From Gracilaria domingensis (taxonomy: Eukaryota > Rhodophyta > Florideophyceae > Gracilariales > Gracilariaceae), in the NCBI GenBank assembly GCA_022539475.1, contig VCMS01000164.1, positions 90,488 through 154,487 on the forward strand: 64,000 nt of DNA. The letters are read 5' to 3'. Below are positions 30,538 through 41,486 of this stretch, piece after piece (position 1 is the stretch's first letter; each line of letters starts with the position of its first letter). The position numbers were made by a program, and so were the translations under genes. The notes below the pieces were generated by a model that had not been told where the DNA came from, did no database searches, and was given only the letters and a program-made list of their open reading frames with translations.

Positions 30538-33075
30538 GCTGTACGAATCGGTGGCGGTGAGCAGCGACTCGCCGCGCGAGGCGATCGTCCTCCAGAGAGC
30601 CGATGGAGCCCGTCTCACCGCGCACCGCGAACCGCAGCCCGCCGTGCACCGCCGCGCCTACAGTTCCGTCCGACCCACTGTCGCTCGCCGCCCCGCCGAC
30701 GCCACGCGCGCGCGCCGGCAGCAGCAGCGCCGTGGCCGCCGCCGTGGCCCACAGCGGCACGCCCGCCAGCGGCAACCACAGTGCCAGCCGCGCCGCGCGC
30801 GCGAGTCCGTCCACCACGCCCTCGGCGCGGTCGCGGCCAGCCGCCACTCGTTCAGGCGCAGCCGCATGCGCAGCGCGCGCTGCACCACGGCGCTCAGCCA
30901 CTGTCAGACAGGCCGCGACTCATTGGCCTCGCGCGTGGACATTTGTCGCTTTTATCTCTTCATACCAACCGTACAGTCGGCATACAATTGGCATTATACC
31001 TGTCGGTAACGTCGGTACTCACGCGCGCGCCACCTCGTTCGCTCCAGCCGTCCCCGCCGCCCCGGCCGCCCCCGGCGCACCCGCTGCCGCTGTTCGGTCC
31101 ACCAGGTACATCGTACCGCGCCCGTAGACGTCGCGCTCCACGAACGTTGCGTCCGCGTCCACCGGCACAGCGGCCGCCGCGGGCTCCAGCCACGCCGCCA
31201 CCATCCCCACCCCCAGCACGGCCGCACTCAACAGCGTCAGCACTAACAACAGCATCTCCACTACCTGCATCACTATCGTAAGCAGCTTCTCCAGCGACAA
31301 GATGCAGATGCCACGTCGCTACCGTCACCACCCCCGTGTCTGACAGCGTCTACCGCGCCGCCCACAACCACGCCGCTGCGTTTCCCAGCTCGATCGCTGT
31401 GCTGATGTTGGTTAACACCGGCGCGTACAGCTTCAGAGAAACTTTTTCGTCCCACGTTTCGCTGGGTCGCAGCAGCACCCTCTACGGCACCTGATCGTCG
31501 GCCGTTTACTTCTCTACGGCCGCGACTTCGTGCACAATCGAAACTTGCAGCCCAAAGCAGTCCTTGATGTCCAGCGACGCGCCCACCATAGTGTTCTTGC
31601 TGATTACACCCGCCACCCTGCCGAACAATCCTTCCGTTAGTGTCACATGCTGCCGGAGTTGTGAGAGGTATACGTAGTCTGGACTCTTCATCACGGCAAA
31701 GTACAGCCCCTTGATCGAATTCTCATGCAGCCATTTGCACCACGAAAACTCCACGGGAGGCTGCTCCATTCTAACGTCCAACGCTAACCCTAAGCCATGT
31801 TTCGAATTGCAAAAGTGCAGTAGTTGCATCCGAACTTCACTAAGCCCGCCTTGCGTCGGGTTTACGTGGGCTGCCGCAGTGCTCAGGCTCGAGTTCTCCT
31901 GTGACATCGCTTGCTGTCTCGCCCGCAGTGCACCTCTTCCCTTTGCGCTTATGCCGGTTCGCACCTCTTCTTCGCATCCACACGGAAATTTCCTTAACAC
32001 CGCTAGCACCAACTGCTCTTTCATCACTTCGCACACGTCCAACCAGATTCCGATGATTTCTTCTTCGCTCAGTTCCACGCTCTGTGGCAGCCTTGTCCGC
32101 GAGGGGCCCTCCGAATACGACGCCATAATCAGATTTGGAGTGAGGTCATAGGAGTCTAACAGGTCCTGCAACTGCTGCAGAGCCTCTGTATCTGGCGTCC
32201 GTTGAGCTCCGCTGATCGTTATATTAACGAGCAAGTACAGCGTCTCAGTATTGTAGATCACCCGAAGCTCTGGCGTGAGACTGGCAAGTGCCGCTGCCGT
32301 ACGACGCACCCCGCACTCTGGATGGCAGATGGTGCAGAATTCGCCGCAATCTGATTCAATACTGCGGTGGGGTTTGCCAGTGCGTCAAAGTCCGTACTGG
32401 ATGAACTAACTACGGCTGACAGGATGAACTTCACCATGTCAATTCCTACCTGTTGGTAGTCCGAATGGTCAACAGCAACAAAAGCGTCCTTCGCATGGGC
32501 AGCCAATGAGGAAAGATTCGCTTCATTGTCAGCACTACTTGTGACCAAGATGCTTCCCCCAGCCATTGAGGCAAGCACGGTGAAACCAAGCGAATCATAC
32601 AAGTCGCATCGCACGCTGTAGTTTCCAACCGTTACAAACTGGAAGCTCACGAACTCTGTGCCTTGGCACCCACACATGCAACTTTCGAATCCAAACTCAG
32701 CAGTTACCAGGAAGAAGAACTTGAAGTACCCGTCATAGTTAGTATACGCAGATGATGTAAATGTGTCGTTTGTAGTACCGGACGATCTCAGAAGCTTTCC
32801 TAGTGACCACGGCTTGCTCAACTGTATTTAACGAGATGTTCTGCTCGTGTACACCAAAGCCAGCGCGGATCAGAAACGAGTATTACGTGTTTGAAGAAAG
32901 CCCGCAATAGCGCTTGATACGACCACGTAGTTTCATTCGTGCCTGACACAGGCGTTATGACAACATCTTTGTAGTACTTCACATTCTTTGAGCCCACAGC
33001 AGTAGAGAGGTTGTTAATAACAGCAGTATCAGAGAGGAATTCATAATTCTGACGCACGTCTTCGGAAAGGATCAT
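30538..33075 (-). pseudogene. Decayed membrane or secreted protein gene, unknown family
   Basis: Four minus-strand frames in series (32818-33075, 32258-32821, 31506-32309, then 31019-31300 and 30530-30901) behave as one broken gene of perhaps 800 codons. Visible features are a Ser/Thr-rich extracellular-looking region with cysteines (FESCMCGCQG), a long region with SVELSEEEIIGIWLDVCEVM and HVTLTEGLFGRVAGVISKNT, and a strong transmembrane segment (EMLLLVLTLLSAAVLGVGMV). A GC-rich Arg/Ala tail follows. Frameshifts lie near 32820, 32280 and 31300. Stops TAA, TAG and TAG follow 31508, and two of these could replace Trp codons. The frame near 30538 meets the Copia-2 3' edge. I cannot name a function. 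Confidence 0.55.
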
Positions 33076-33364
33076 GGTTGACGTGTGAATCTCGGAGTTT
33101 CTCTCAAGTACAGCCGCGGTGGCGTTTTGAGATGTCTTTCACACCTGAAAGGAATACTCGATGTGCATTAGACCTGAATTGCTCTGCACGGTCTGCAGCG
33201 CACTGGATGGATCGTCGGTGTTCCCGGAACGCTGGTTTAGGCGCCTGTTCCGCTAGACTTTGCACCTGGTCCGCTAGTTAGTCTTTTGAAAAATTCCCTG
33301 TATCTCCTATTACAAAACAGCTAGATGCTGCTCTTGTTCCTCTAGATTTTTTGTGAAAATTTTA

Positions 33365-33590
33365 CTTGCAGCTATTACAACTGTGCTAGTTGGCGCGCGG
33401 ACGATAAACTAGGCTGTATTACATCTGTGCTAGTTGGTGCGTGCATGATAAACTACGCTCTTTTATATCTGTGCTAGTTGGCGCGTGCATGGAGAACTAC
33501 TATGTATTACATCTTTGCTAGTTCATCTATGGATGTTATCCTGGCCACTATTACATCTCCGCTAGTTTAGAAATGCAGTTTTAACTCCCT
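33365..33590. repeat. Degenerate minisatellite, ~44-bp unit, about five units
   Basis: Each unit contains a variant of ATTACATCTGTGCTAGTTGG followed by a GCGTGCATGATAAACTA-like half. The last two units are more diverged. Unit starts are near 33365, 33417, 33463, 33506 and 33550. Confidence 0.65.
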
Positions 33591-33840
33591 CGTTTTCCTT
33601 TCTTGCGAGTTTAGCCCCTAGTTTCTACTACCATAGCCCGTAGTTCAGACTCGTGCCCTTTTCCATTCTCGCTAGTTTACGGCCTCTTCTGCAGTGAATC
33701 GTGCCCTTTACTAATGGTTCATATGCGCCTATTCTATATACTATTTCCATCCTAATTTACGCTCGCACATCGCACTCGTAGCATCTCATACCCTTCCCAG
33801 CACCTGCAGGGTGTGTGCAACGGTATACGCTTATACAAAA

Positions 33841-33904
33841 TACTCTCGACTGCATGGCTTGTCGCTACTCGTAGGAGTGGCGACAAGCCGTGCCTTCCAG
33901 AGTA
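33841..33904. repeat. Long hairpin, 19-bp inner stem plus 6-bp outer stem
   Basis: The inner arms 33852-33870 and 33875-33893 pair along 19 positions with two G-U pairs and a GTAG loop. After a small asymmetric bulge, TACTCT (33841-33846) pairs with AGAGTA (33899-33904). It could be a small MITE core, a hairpin RNA precursor or an inverted duplication. Confidence 0.6.
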
Positions 33905-34019
33905 CTCTGAAACAGTACACTGGATGACACAACTCGTCGCGACGCGCATGACTCGCAACCGCCACCATGCAAACCAAGGCAACACACTTCACATCAAACA
34001 TTAACACAGAACCAAAACA

Positions 34020-34815
34020 GAACAGAGAGAAAAAGCTTCATCAGATACTTGTCATCAACCAAAACCTCAAAAACAGTTAGCACTTACCCGTACAACCACG
34101 CCAAGCCACCATCTAGACTTCTGTACGCAATAGTTACAACAACATAAACACCAGTCAGCAATCCCATACTTCAGGTAGCGCGCAACAAAACATCAGCTTC
34201 ACGCACCCTCTTCCCCCGCACCACTCCAGATCCTTATGAACCGAAACCAAAACAAAGGAAAAAAACTTAGTTAGTACGCATCTGGCCGCCAACAGGAAAA
34301 CGATGCGGAAGAATAGTAGAGGCATCATGCGGCACATTTTCGCACTGAACAAAGTAGTCATACTGCCAAGTAGAATGACTACCTTGTTGAGGGAGCAAAC
34401 GTGTCGCAGGACACATACTATACTCGCAACCCGAGTCTGCTGAAATGTATAGCAAAAGGAAAACCAGAAACTCCAGTTGGTAGTCACTAAGTGGAGTGAA
34501 GAACATCTGGTGAGACAACACTATTCCTCCAAAACAAATCTGCCAAACCTGTACAAAAGAAAGCAGAAATCCCTGCAGTTAGTGACCCACTCGTTATAGA
34601 AAGCAACAAAAGTTCTTCACTCACCTCTCTTCAATTACCCAAAACTCTAACAAACCAAATACTTAAACTCTTTGCACCATCAGAGAGACAAAACAAACGT
34701 TAGTCATCACAAATCAAGTCAACACGATGATCGAACAGGTCGTAGCACTTACCATGTACATCTCACCCAGCCTCACTTCGACCTCGCCCCACATTCCCAA
34801 AAACATCACGCATGA
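34020..34815 (-). CDS. Probable intron-containing gene or remnant, unknown function
   Basis: This is the only place in the window with convincing spliceosomal introns. On the minus strand, 34752-34670 has donor ATG|GTAAGT, branch GACTAAC and acceptor CAAAG. 34624-34549 has donor GTGAGT, branch CACTAAC, a pyrimidine tract and acceptor TACAG (76 nt). Further CTAAC-plus-pyrimidine signals end near 34233 (CATAAG) and 34048. The upstream exon can encode MFLGMWGEVEVRLGEMYM. The large exon near 34267-34548 has open frames with a hydrophobic stretch (LEFLVFLLLYISA). I could not connect all exons in one open frame, so it may be a pseudogene or a spliced non-coding RNA. Confidence 0.35.
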
Positions 34816-35194
34816 AAAACCCCTGCGCACGATCTGAAAACGAACCCTCGGGCGGAGAAACACCAGAAGGGCGACGAGACAGTGACGCAGGGCAACCGCT
34901 CAAATAGACAGCCGCTGTCGATCTCCCGTCGTCCTCTAATATGTGTACACCTGTTGAATAAAAATTTTAAACCTTTCGAACAGCCCTGTCTTTGAGTTTG
35001 AACGCAGAGCGTCGTGGTTACCTTTCCACAGCATGCTCCATGCACCCCGCACTGGCGCACGCAATAATTCCCCCCAACCGCCTCTCCGTTTCTCACCCTT
35101 CACTTTCTCTTTCACCAACTCGGCAACAAACTTCTCCTTTCTCCTTGACGAGCTGCTCCCTTCCTTTTCCTCTTTTCTTCCAAGCGAGCCAGGC
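34816..35194. other. Leader region before Plavaka-like copy 0
   Basis: Pyrimidine-rich near 35090-35190, directly before the ATG of the C2HC-finger ORF. No separate gene is seen. Confidence 0.35.
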
Positions 35195-36580
35195 ATGACT
35201 TACCGATGCCGCGCCCCAGGGTGCCCTTACAGGGCAAGGGGCATTCTGTCTCTGCGTCAGCACATCGCCAACTGCCCCCAACGACGACTTTTACAGAGAC
35301 GGCAAGCCCCCTCACCCCAACCAGAAGTACGACGCTCCAAGCGTCAGAAAGCCACCCATATCCCCCTGCCTCCATCATCACCGTCTCCTCCAGACTCTCA
35401 TACCGACGATGCGCCTCTTTTCATCCCGTCCACCGCTATCGAAGCTCATTCCGAAACCGTTCCCAACATACCCGTTCCCCACACGGATTCCCAGCCTCCT
35501 GGCTCACTATCACAACCACGTGTGGCATCTTCCCCTCTCCGCCTCCAACCGAAAGCTCGTTGCAAGAGCTACACATGGACTATCTCGTAGTCTGTCTTGC
35601 CTCCGTTGCGTCGAACCTAGGCCATAGGGCTGCGGACGAGCTCATATCCCTTCTTCGTAATCCTCGTTTCTCCCAAGAGAGGTTCAATGAAACAATCACT
35701 TCCTCCAAGCGTTGTACGGAGCTGAAGCACTCCATATCTCAACGATACGCCACTGCAGACGGGTTGAGGAGCGCTTCGTTACCACCTCTGACGGTAAGTT
35801 CCGAGCCAAACTGTACTCCAAGGACCCATTGAACGTCTTGTTGCAACAACTCAGACTGGCTAACTCTGAGAACACTTTCTTCCAGCCACCGCAGGTCGAG
35901 CGCTTCTCGCATGGCACCCTTTCACACCCCATGACTGCCCGCCTCGCAAGAGACGTATACCGCCATCTTAGCTCTCATATCATGGCCTCCTCCGATGTTG
36001 AGCACGTGTGGTATAGAATCGAAGATAGCGGAATTGAGTCATTTGTTGCTCTACTACAGCTTTACACTGATAAATCTTCTACCTCTCTGAAGCAATCTTC
36101 CGTTACCTCCTATCCCCTTCACTTAACGCTACCCAACCTCTCAGATACACTCCGTCAGAAGTGCATCTCCGAGGACTTGACTATTGTTGCCTACATACCA
36201 ACAGAACTAGAGGAGGTACGAAGCGATTCGTCGTTTGATGGCATGCCTTCTGAAAGCCGGTGTGCAGGCGGCTGAGCTTGCGTCTCTGCGAGCAAAGGCG
36301 GAGTTGGAGATCTCCTGGAGCTGAAACTGGTTCGCTTTCGGGAACGGGGGGTGAGGGAGCGATGCAGGCGGTCTGCGCGCGCGACGACGCGGATGTTCTC
36401 AGTGGGGCGGGGGGTACAGAAGCGGGAGTGGTGTGCGAAACGAGAGGGATGGGAGGCAGTAGCGCGAGGAAATCGGTGGCGGATGGGGTTTGCGGCGGCG
36501 TCGCGGTGGGAACGCGAACGCGTGGAAGGAGGTTCGCTTGCGTCGGATATTTGCATACGCGCGTCGTCAGAAATGTCATA
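35195..36580 (+). pseudogene. Plavaka-like transposase ORF, copy 0 (diverged, frameshifted)
   Basis: From ATG 35195 the product begins MTYRCRAPGCPYRARG and continues with a C2HC finger (LRQHIANCPQ), a Ser/Pro-rich linker, then the conserved MDYLVVCLASVASNLGHRAA block, FSQERFNETITSSKRCTELK and the core LLQLYTDKSSTSLKQSS. YPLHLTLPNLSDTLRQKCI and LTIVAYIPT follow. The order D-K-S/T, YPL..L.N, R, V-A-P resembles the N-terminal catalytic segment of Plavaka/KDZ transposases. Frameshifts occur near 35575 and 35790, and probably near 36235, where a coiled coil (AELASLRAKAELEIS) continues in another frame. It is a distinct subfamily from copies 1 and 2, about half identical. Confidence 0.65.
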
Positions 36581-36615
36581 ATGTCATTCCGTCGTACTGG
36601 CAGCCGGCGAGGACA

Positions 36616-37030
36616 AGTTGTGTTAGGGTCCCTACCCTAACACAACTAGACCACACTGCCCGCGGGCACGTTACCTTTTGGCTGGCGTTGCGTGCCTTGT
36701 GTGTTTTGCGAGGTGTGTGGTCGTTACCAGAATGGGGCGAAAACGTGCCCGCAAGCGAGGGGAGGTCGGTCGTGTTAGGGTAGATACCCTAACATGACCG
36801 GACCTCCCCGCCCGCGGGCATAAAATCGCACATTTTTCAAAAAATCGGCCAAAACGTGCCCGCGGGCCGGGGGGGTCGGTTGTGTTGGGGTGGCTACCCC
36901 AACACAACCGGACCCCCACCGACCGCGGGCATAAAAAAGCACATTTTTTAAAAAATCGGCTAAAACGTGCGCACGGGCGGGCGGGTCCGGTTGTGTTAGG
37001 CTAGCCACCCTAACACAACCGACCCCCCTC
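36616..37030. repeat. Array of four palindromes, Plavaka-like copy 1
   Basis: Palindromes at 36616-36647 (perfect 14-bp arms, CCCT loop), 36763-36807, 36870-36917 and 36982-37027 all have the core GGT(C/T)GTGTTAGGGT and its complement. They are separated by GC-rich spacers containing CCCGCGGGCA and ATTTTT(C/T)AAAAAATCGGC. The same array is at 57371-57634. Confidence 0.85.
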
Positions 37031-37057
37031 CGCCCCCCCGCCGCGGACACGTTCTGG

Positions 37058-37957
37058 CCACATTTTGCCATCATGCCGAGACCTCCCAGAACACCTTCCT
37101 TGACACTTTCCGCACTCATTACGATGCACCCGCTCACTAACACGTTGGCACCGCTGTCCACGTGGATTGGCGGGGAAGCAATGGGCTGTACATAAATGAG
37201 AATGCACTTTGAGAATTAGAAGCGCTTCAAAACGCAGGACCGGAGAGCTCGATTATTGCTTTCATAACTCTAAATCCAGTAAAAAAAACCCCTATCGCGG
37301 GCACATTTTCAGGCAATTTTCCAGGATTCCAACACGTCCCAAAACCCATTATGCCCCATTCCTTGCAGTCGTTTTCTTACGAGCTAACTAAACATCCATT
37401 AGGCAAGCTTCAACTCGTCTCTATCACCCAATTGTTCTTCAACTAGAAACACAATACATAAACTTGTGTTCGCTACAATTTGTGTATTCACTGACACAGT
37501 ACACTATTTACACTGCTCAAAGCAGCGAAGAGACGATATAAAAAGCCCGCCCAGACCCGCACGCACAAAAATGATAATGCACCGCGATTACATGCAGAAA
37601 ACCACAGTGACGACAGTAGTTGGCTACTTAAATACTCACCACCATTGTTTCCGGTTAGGATACAAATTCTACCGATGATGATGATGAGGTATTATCTTAT
37701 AGCATCAGAGCTCTGGCTCTGGCGTTTCATGCATATATCTAAATTTAATTGGTTCGTTCAAACATGCTGCCAATCAGCGATGAAAGTCTTCAACGACCAT
37801 AGAATACCAAATTTATAGGGGTGGTGGAGCTCTCTGCGGAACACGAAAAAGAACTAAATAGAGTCCTGATTGGCTCAATACTCTATTTTCTTCAGCGCTA
37901 TAGAGAACGGGAGCTGCAACATCTCGAATATGCTCAATTCATTCAGTATAAAGATCT
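37058..37957. other. Internal non-coding part of copy 1
   Basis: Homologous to 56430-57360 of copy 2 (inverted), so it belongs to the transposon. No ORF is conserved between the two copies here. It includes a short GATGATGATGATGAGG run near 37676. Confidence 0.45.
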
Positions 37958-38272
37958 ATGGAAGTAGAAAGTGACGAGAGTCGTAAGTTGAAAGCAAAAC
38001 AGATGGTGCTCATGAAAACCGTTCAGCCCGGCTTCCTTCACCTCGTAGCACATGACAATAGTTCCAATGTTGAAATCGTATCAACTTATCTTCCGTTACC
38101 AAAGCCAGTCATCAACAATACAATAAAAAGCATAAGTCGAACTGTTGTGGAGATGCCGTCACATACAACTAATGGTGTTAGTTCTTCTTCTGTTAAGAGC
38201 CGTGATAGAACTTCAGAGTTCTACTTCTGGAGCTTTGAATTGCAGCCCACGTCTTTGTCGAAAGGCGTTTAA
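37958..38272 (+). CDS. Second ORF of Plavaka-like element, opposite strand
   Basis: 104-residue frame starting MEVESDESRKLKAKQMVLMK. The matching stretch of copy 2 (about 56200-56440, minus strand) keeps the same reading frame for about 55 codons, with replacements such as LKAKHMVVMRTLQPGMLGLV and an identical LVAHDNSSN core. It then hits a TAA. Conservation of the frame between two diverged copies argues that it was coding. The family is not recognised. It is divergent from the transposase-like ORF. Confidence 0.45.
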   Translation: MEVESDESRKLKAKQMVLMKTVQPGFLHLVAHDNSSNVEIVSTYLPLPKPVINNTIKSISRTVVEMPSHTTNGVSSSSVKSRDRTSEFYFWSFELQPTSLSKGV

Positions 38273-38450
38273 ATGCTTCAATCTGCGATCGAAGAGACGG
38301 AATAGAGCTTTTATTACATCATGCGTCACGATTGCATCTTTAAATAGTCCAAGCAGCGTCTGAGTACTGATAGAGAATTGTTCTCCTTGGGGCGGTATCC
38401 GGCGCCCCCCATCATATTTTGAAGACTTCCGCCATGAAAGAAAAAACATG

Positions 38451-38738
38451 TCAAGGTCTTTTTATCCTTTGGCCTCCATCATTCCAAGGAGATCTACTTT
38501 GGTGAAGGTTCCATTCAGTGACCTGCTTCTCTTCGGCGTGGACAAATCTAGATACAAACCTCTGGCAGAAAAATTGCATTGCATGGGAGATAGATTTGCG
38601 TTTGTGAAGTTGAGGAGTTAAGTACGTATCGTTCGAAATGGACGTGACGCGGATAATTCTATTGCGGTGTTTAGGGTCTCTGACTACAGGTTCTCGATTT
38701 TGTGGAGTATTAATCAGCTTCAATATGCCGAGATGCAA
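38451..38738 (-). pseudogene. Conserved downstream segment of the Plavaka-like gene
   Basis: 95-codon frame containing RDPKHRNRIIRVTSISNDTY and EEKQVTEWNLHQSRSP. The same segment is conserved at 55714-55947 in copy 2 (EERQVTEWNLHQGRSP). It lies downstream of the transposase-like ORF on the same strand, separated by stops, and may be the remains of the C-terminal half of the transposase or a second exon. Confidence 0.4.
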
Positions 38739-39212
38739 GTTGCGTAACTATTCGAAGGGAGCTCTCCTTGTTCCCAACATACTGCATAGAAACAACATCT
38801 GGATCAATCCTACGGTCAAGGTGGTTTCGATGAACGACAAAAGAAGAGATATGTAATCAGAACGCTTGAGAGTATCCGCCTGGGATATACTCTCCCTCGT
38901 ACGACATATACTTCTTCCTGCCTCGTCTTTATTGGCATATTCTAGAATAAATGAGTATGTATTTCTAACGCTTTGGTGTGGTTTTGAGAGGGTCCAGTGA
39001 ATGAGGTAAGAATATTACTGCATAAAGATGAGGAAGGGGCCTTGAATATATGAAAGGGGCTCCCCGTTTTGGTCCCAAGAAGAATTGACAGAATCTTCTT
39101 AGCTCAAGAAAATCCGCACAAAAACTTGCAGAGCATGCCACACTTGGCTTAGTTTGTCTTCGCCAACGAACGGAAAACTTTTCTACATTAGATTTACAAT
39201 GGGCTGCAGAAT

Positions 39213-40322
39213 TTAACGAAGAGGTTCATGAAGGACTTGCATCCTGGACTCACGTAGAGACTTGCTAGAAACGAATGGCATTGCGTCTGCTTCAGATGCG
39301 GAAACCTCGATCAGTGTGGTAGGGAAGTATGCCACTACTGTGAGGTCATCACGGATGCACTTACGGCGTAGCTCGTTAAAGAAGTTGAGAAATATGAGGT
39401 GAAGAGGATAGGCTGTAACCGATGTTTCCTTTAAAGTTGTTGAAGACTTATCGGTGTATACCTGCAGAAGACCCACGAAAGATTCACTGTAACTTATTTC
39501 TTGGGACCACCACACTATTCTACTATCCAAAGAGCCCATGACCATTTCCTTAAGTTTTGAAGTGGCGTCTCTTGCGAGAGAGCCGGACATGGGGTGAGAT
39601 ATTTTCGTGGAGTGGGTCTGAGGTATAGGGTGGAAAAATGTGTTTTCGTTGCTAGCCAACTGGAGCTGTTTCACAAGCGTCTGAACGAAGTCTCTCGTGT
39701 AGAGGGTGGCGCTGAACTTACATCCTTCTGGCGCGACAGTTCTTCGATTGAAACCGTCTTTTGAGGCGTATCGTTCGAAAATGGCGTTCTTCAGTTCTGT
39801 ACAGCGCTTGGAACTTGTTATGGTCTCGTTGAATCGCTTTTGCGAGAATCGCGGGTCCCGAAGTAGCCCAATTAGCTCGTCTGCTTCACGATGACCAAGG
39901 TTGGAAGCTACTGAAGCCAGACAAACCGTGAGATAATCCATATGCAAATCACCGAGGGCCTCCTCAGAAGGCACTGGGCGGGAACTGTTTCCGTGTTCTC
40001 GCTCTAATGACGCGGGACCTGGGGAAGGAGAAACACAATGCGAAGTGTCCGGGATGGGAGGGGCGGACGGAGTGCGGTCAACGATGTCCTCGGACACCGG
40101 AGGCTCGGGAAGGCGACAAGGGGCAGTGACCGTTTCGGAAGATGCGGGCGCGGGGGCGGAAAGCTTGAGACGCTTGCTTCTTCGAATGGCCGGCCTATTT
40201 TCGTCTTACAGCGCGGCTTTCAGACGAAACGGGCAATGGTTGACATTTTGTTGAAGAGATAACACTCCTCGGCGAGTAACAAACGGGCACCCACGCTTCT
40301 TATGTGTACAGTAGTAGACCAT
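39213..40322 (-). pseudogene. Plavaka-like transposase ORF, copy 1 (one stop)
   Basis: From ATG 40322 a single 370-codon frame runs to 39213, interrupted by one TAA at 40206-40208 where copy 2 has Glu. It starts MVYYCTHKKRGCPFVTRRGV and then QQNVNHCPF, a C2HC zinc finger. A basic stretch (RRSKRLKLS) and a Pro/Ser linker follow. The main domain has MDYLTVCLASVASNLGHREA, FSQKRFNETITSSKRCTELK, ISHPMSGSLARDATSKLK, LLQVYTDKSSTTLKETSV, YPLHLIFLNFFNELRRKCI and LTVVAYFPTT. The TDKS and YPL..L.N blocks resemble the catalytic core start of Plavaka transposases. It is short compared with full Plavaka proteins (~1000 residues). Confidence 0.65.
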
Positions 40323-40934
40323 GGGAAGAAGAAATGAAGGAGAGAGGAGGACAAAGACGGCAAAAGAAGGTCGTCCAAAGGGAGAAGGAGGTCGGGCGAC
40401 AGTCAAGATCGACGTCATGCTGAGAACGGAGAATATATTTTGAGTTTCAATCACGTGCTTTCGTTCAAAAAGAAACGTAGGTTCACGTCGACCTCAACAC
40501 AAGGGTGTACTTCTCGTATTATCTACCACTGGTTATAAACCTGTGTTTTCGCAACGTTGTACGCTGTACACCTGTCCAATCTCGCACAGAAAAATAAATC
40601 TCTTCCCTCCGCCGCCGCCGCCGCGCCTCCGGCGTCCGACCTACCGTTATGTGGATAGCACGGATCACGAACGACACTCCGTCGTACCTTTCTCCGCCGT
40701 AGCACTTGCTACGAAGTAGAGGGCGGGGAAGAGAATGAGGTACGCTTCATGTCCGCCCAATGGACGCCTCCATAAAGCGGACATCATCTGTATCTTACGG
40801 ATGTATTCCGTGCAGTCTTTCCGTACGTGCTTCCATATCCTTCTACGTATCTTTGTTCTAAACTAACCAATCCTCACCACATCTCTTCGCGCTCTGCGAC
40901 ATGTAAACGGCAGGAAAAAGGCTTTGGGTTACTT

Positions 40935-41450
40935 TTGCGAGTTACTAGGTCCCTCGACTTTTCTAGCGCAACGTTTCTGTTTTGCTTTATCAATGGTACA
41001 TTCTATCGCATTTCAAATGTATCCAACCGAGCATTGACTAACTTATGGATACTTTCTGCCTACGTATACAGGTAAATAACTTTTGATGCGGACGTTGCTC
41101 ACGAGTGGCACGTGCAGGTTTTTAGGGGGAACTGCGTTATGTTTGCTGCATGAGCATTCTTGATGTCGTTGCTTGTGAGTTCTCGCTTCGAGACCATTCG
41201 CGTTTTACGATGAATGAATTGCTGGTAATCTAACCGATCATGTTCCTCTTCTTCTTCCTTTTGCGAGTTACTAGGTCCCTCGACTTTTCTAGCGCAACGT
41301 TTCTGCTTTGGTTTATCAATGGTAAGTTCTATAGCATTTCAAATGTATCCAATGGAGCATTGACTAACTTATGGATACTTTCTGCTTGCGCATACAGGTA
41401 AATGACTTTTGATTCCGACGTAGCTCACGAGTTTCAGGTGCAGGTTCCTT
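40935..41450. repeat. Tandem ~326-bp units at the right end of copy 1
   Basis: TTGCGAGTTACTAGGTCCCT occurs at 40935 and 41261, and the segment to CATACAGGTAAAT is repeated. The same units, three of them, are at 52498-53330 in copy 2. Confidence 0.8.
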
Positions 41451-41452
41451 AA

Positions 41453-41486
41453 GTAGGGAACCATGCATCTGGGCATGGTTCCCTAC
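41453..41486. repeat. Perfect 14-bp hairpin at the edge of copy 1
   Basis: GTAGGGAACCATGC and GCATGGTTCCCTAC around a 6-nt loop (ATCTGG). The identical hairpin is at 52457-52490. Homology between the two transposon copies stops a few bases beyond it, so it marks or nearly marks the element end. Confidence 0.85.

Larger units (their letters stand above)
33076..34019. other. Intergenic with tandem repeats and a long hairpin
   Basis: No gene supported. It contains a degenerate ~44-bp tandem repeat and a 19-bp-stem hairpin, both listed separately. Confidence 0.4.

Noticed and set aside
33365-33590. CRISPR-like array
   Set aside because: Units are contiguous and degenerate without unique spacers, and the context is eukaryotic.
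36616-37030. TTAGGG/CCCTAA units as interstitial telomere repeats
   Set aside because: Only one unit occurs per palindrome arm and none is in tandem. The motif is part of a longer transposon-specific palindrome found in two arrays.
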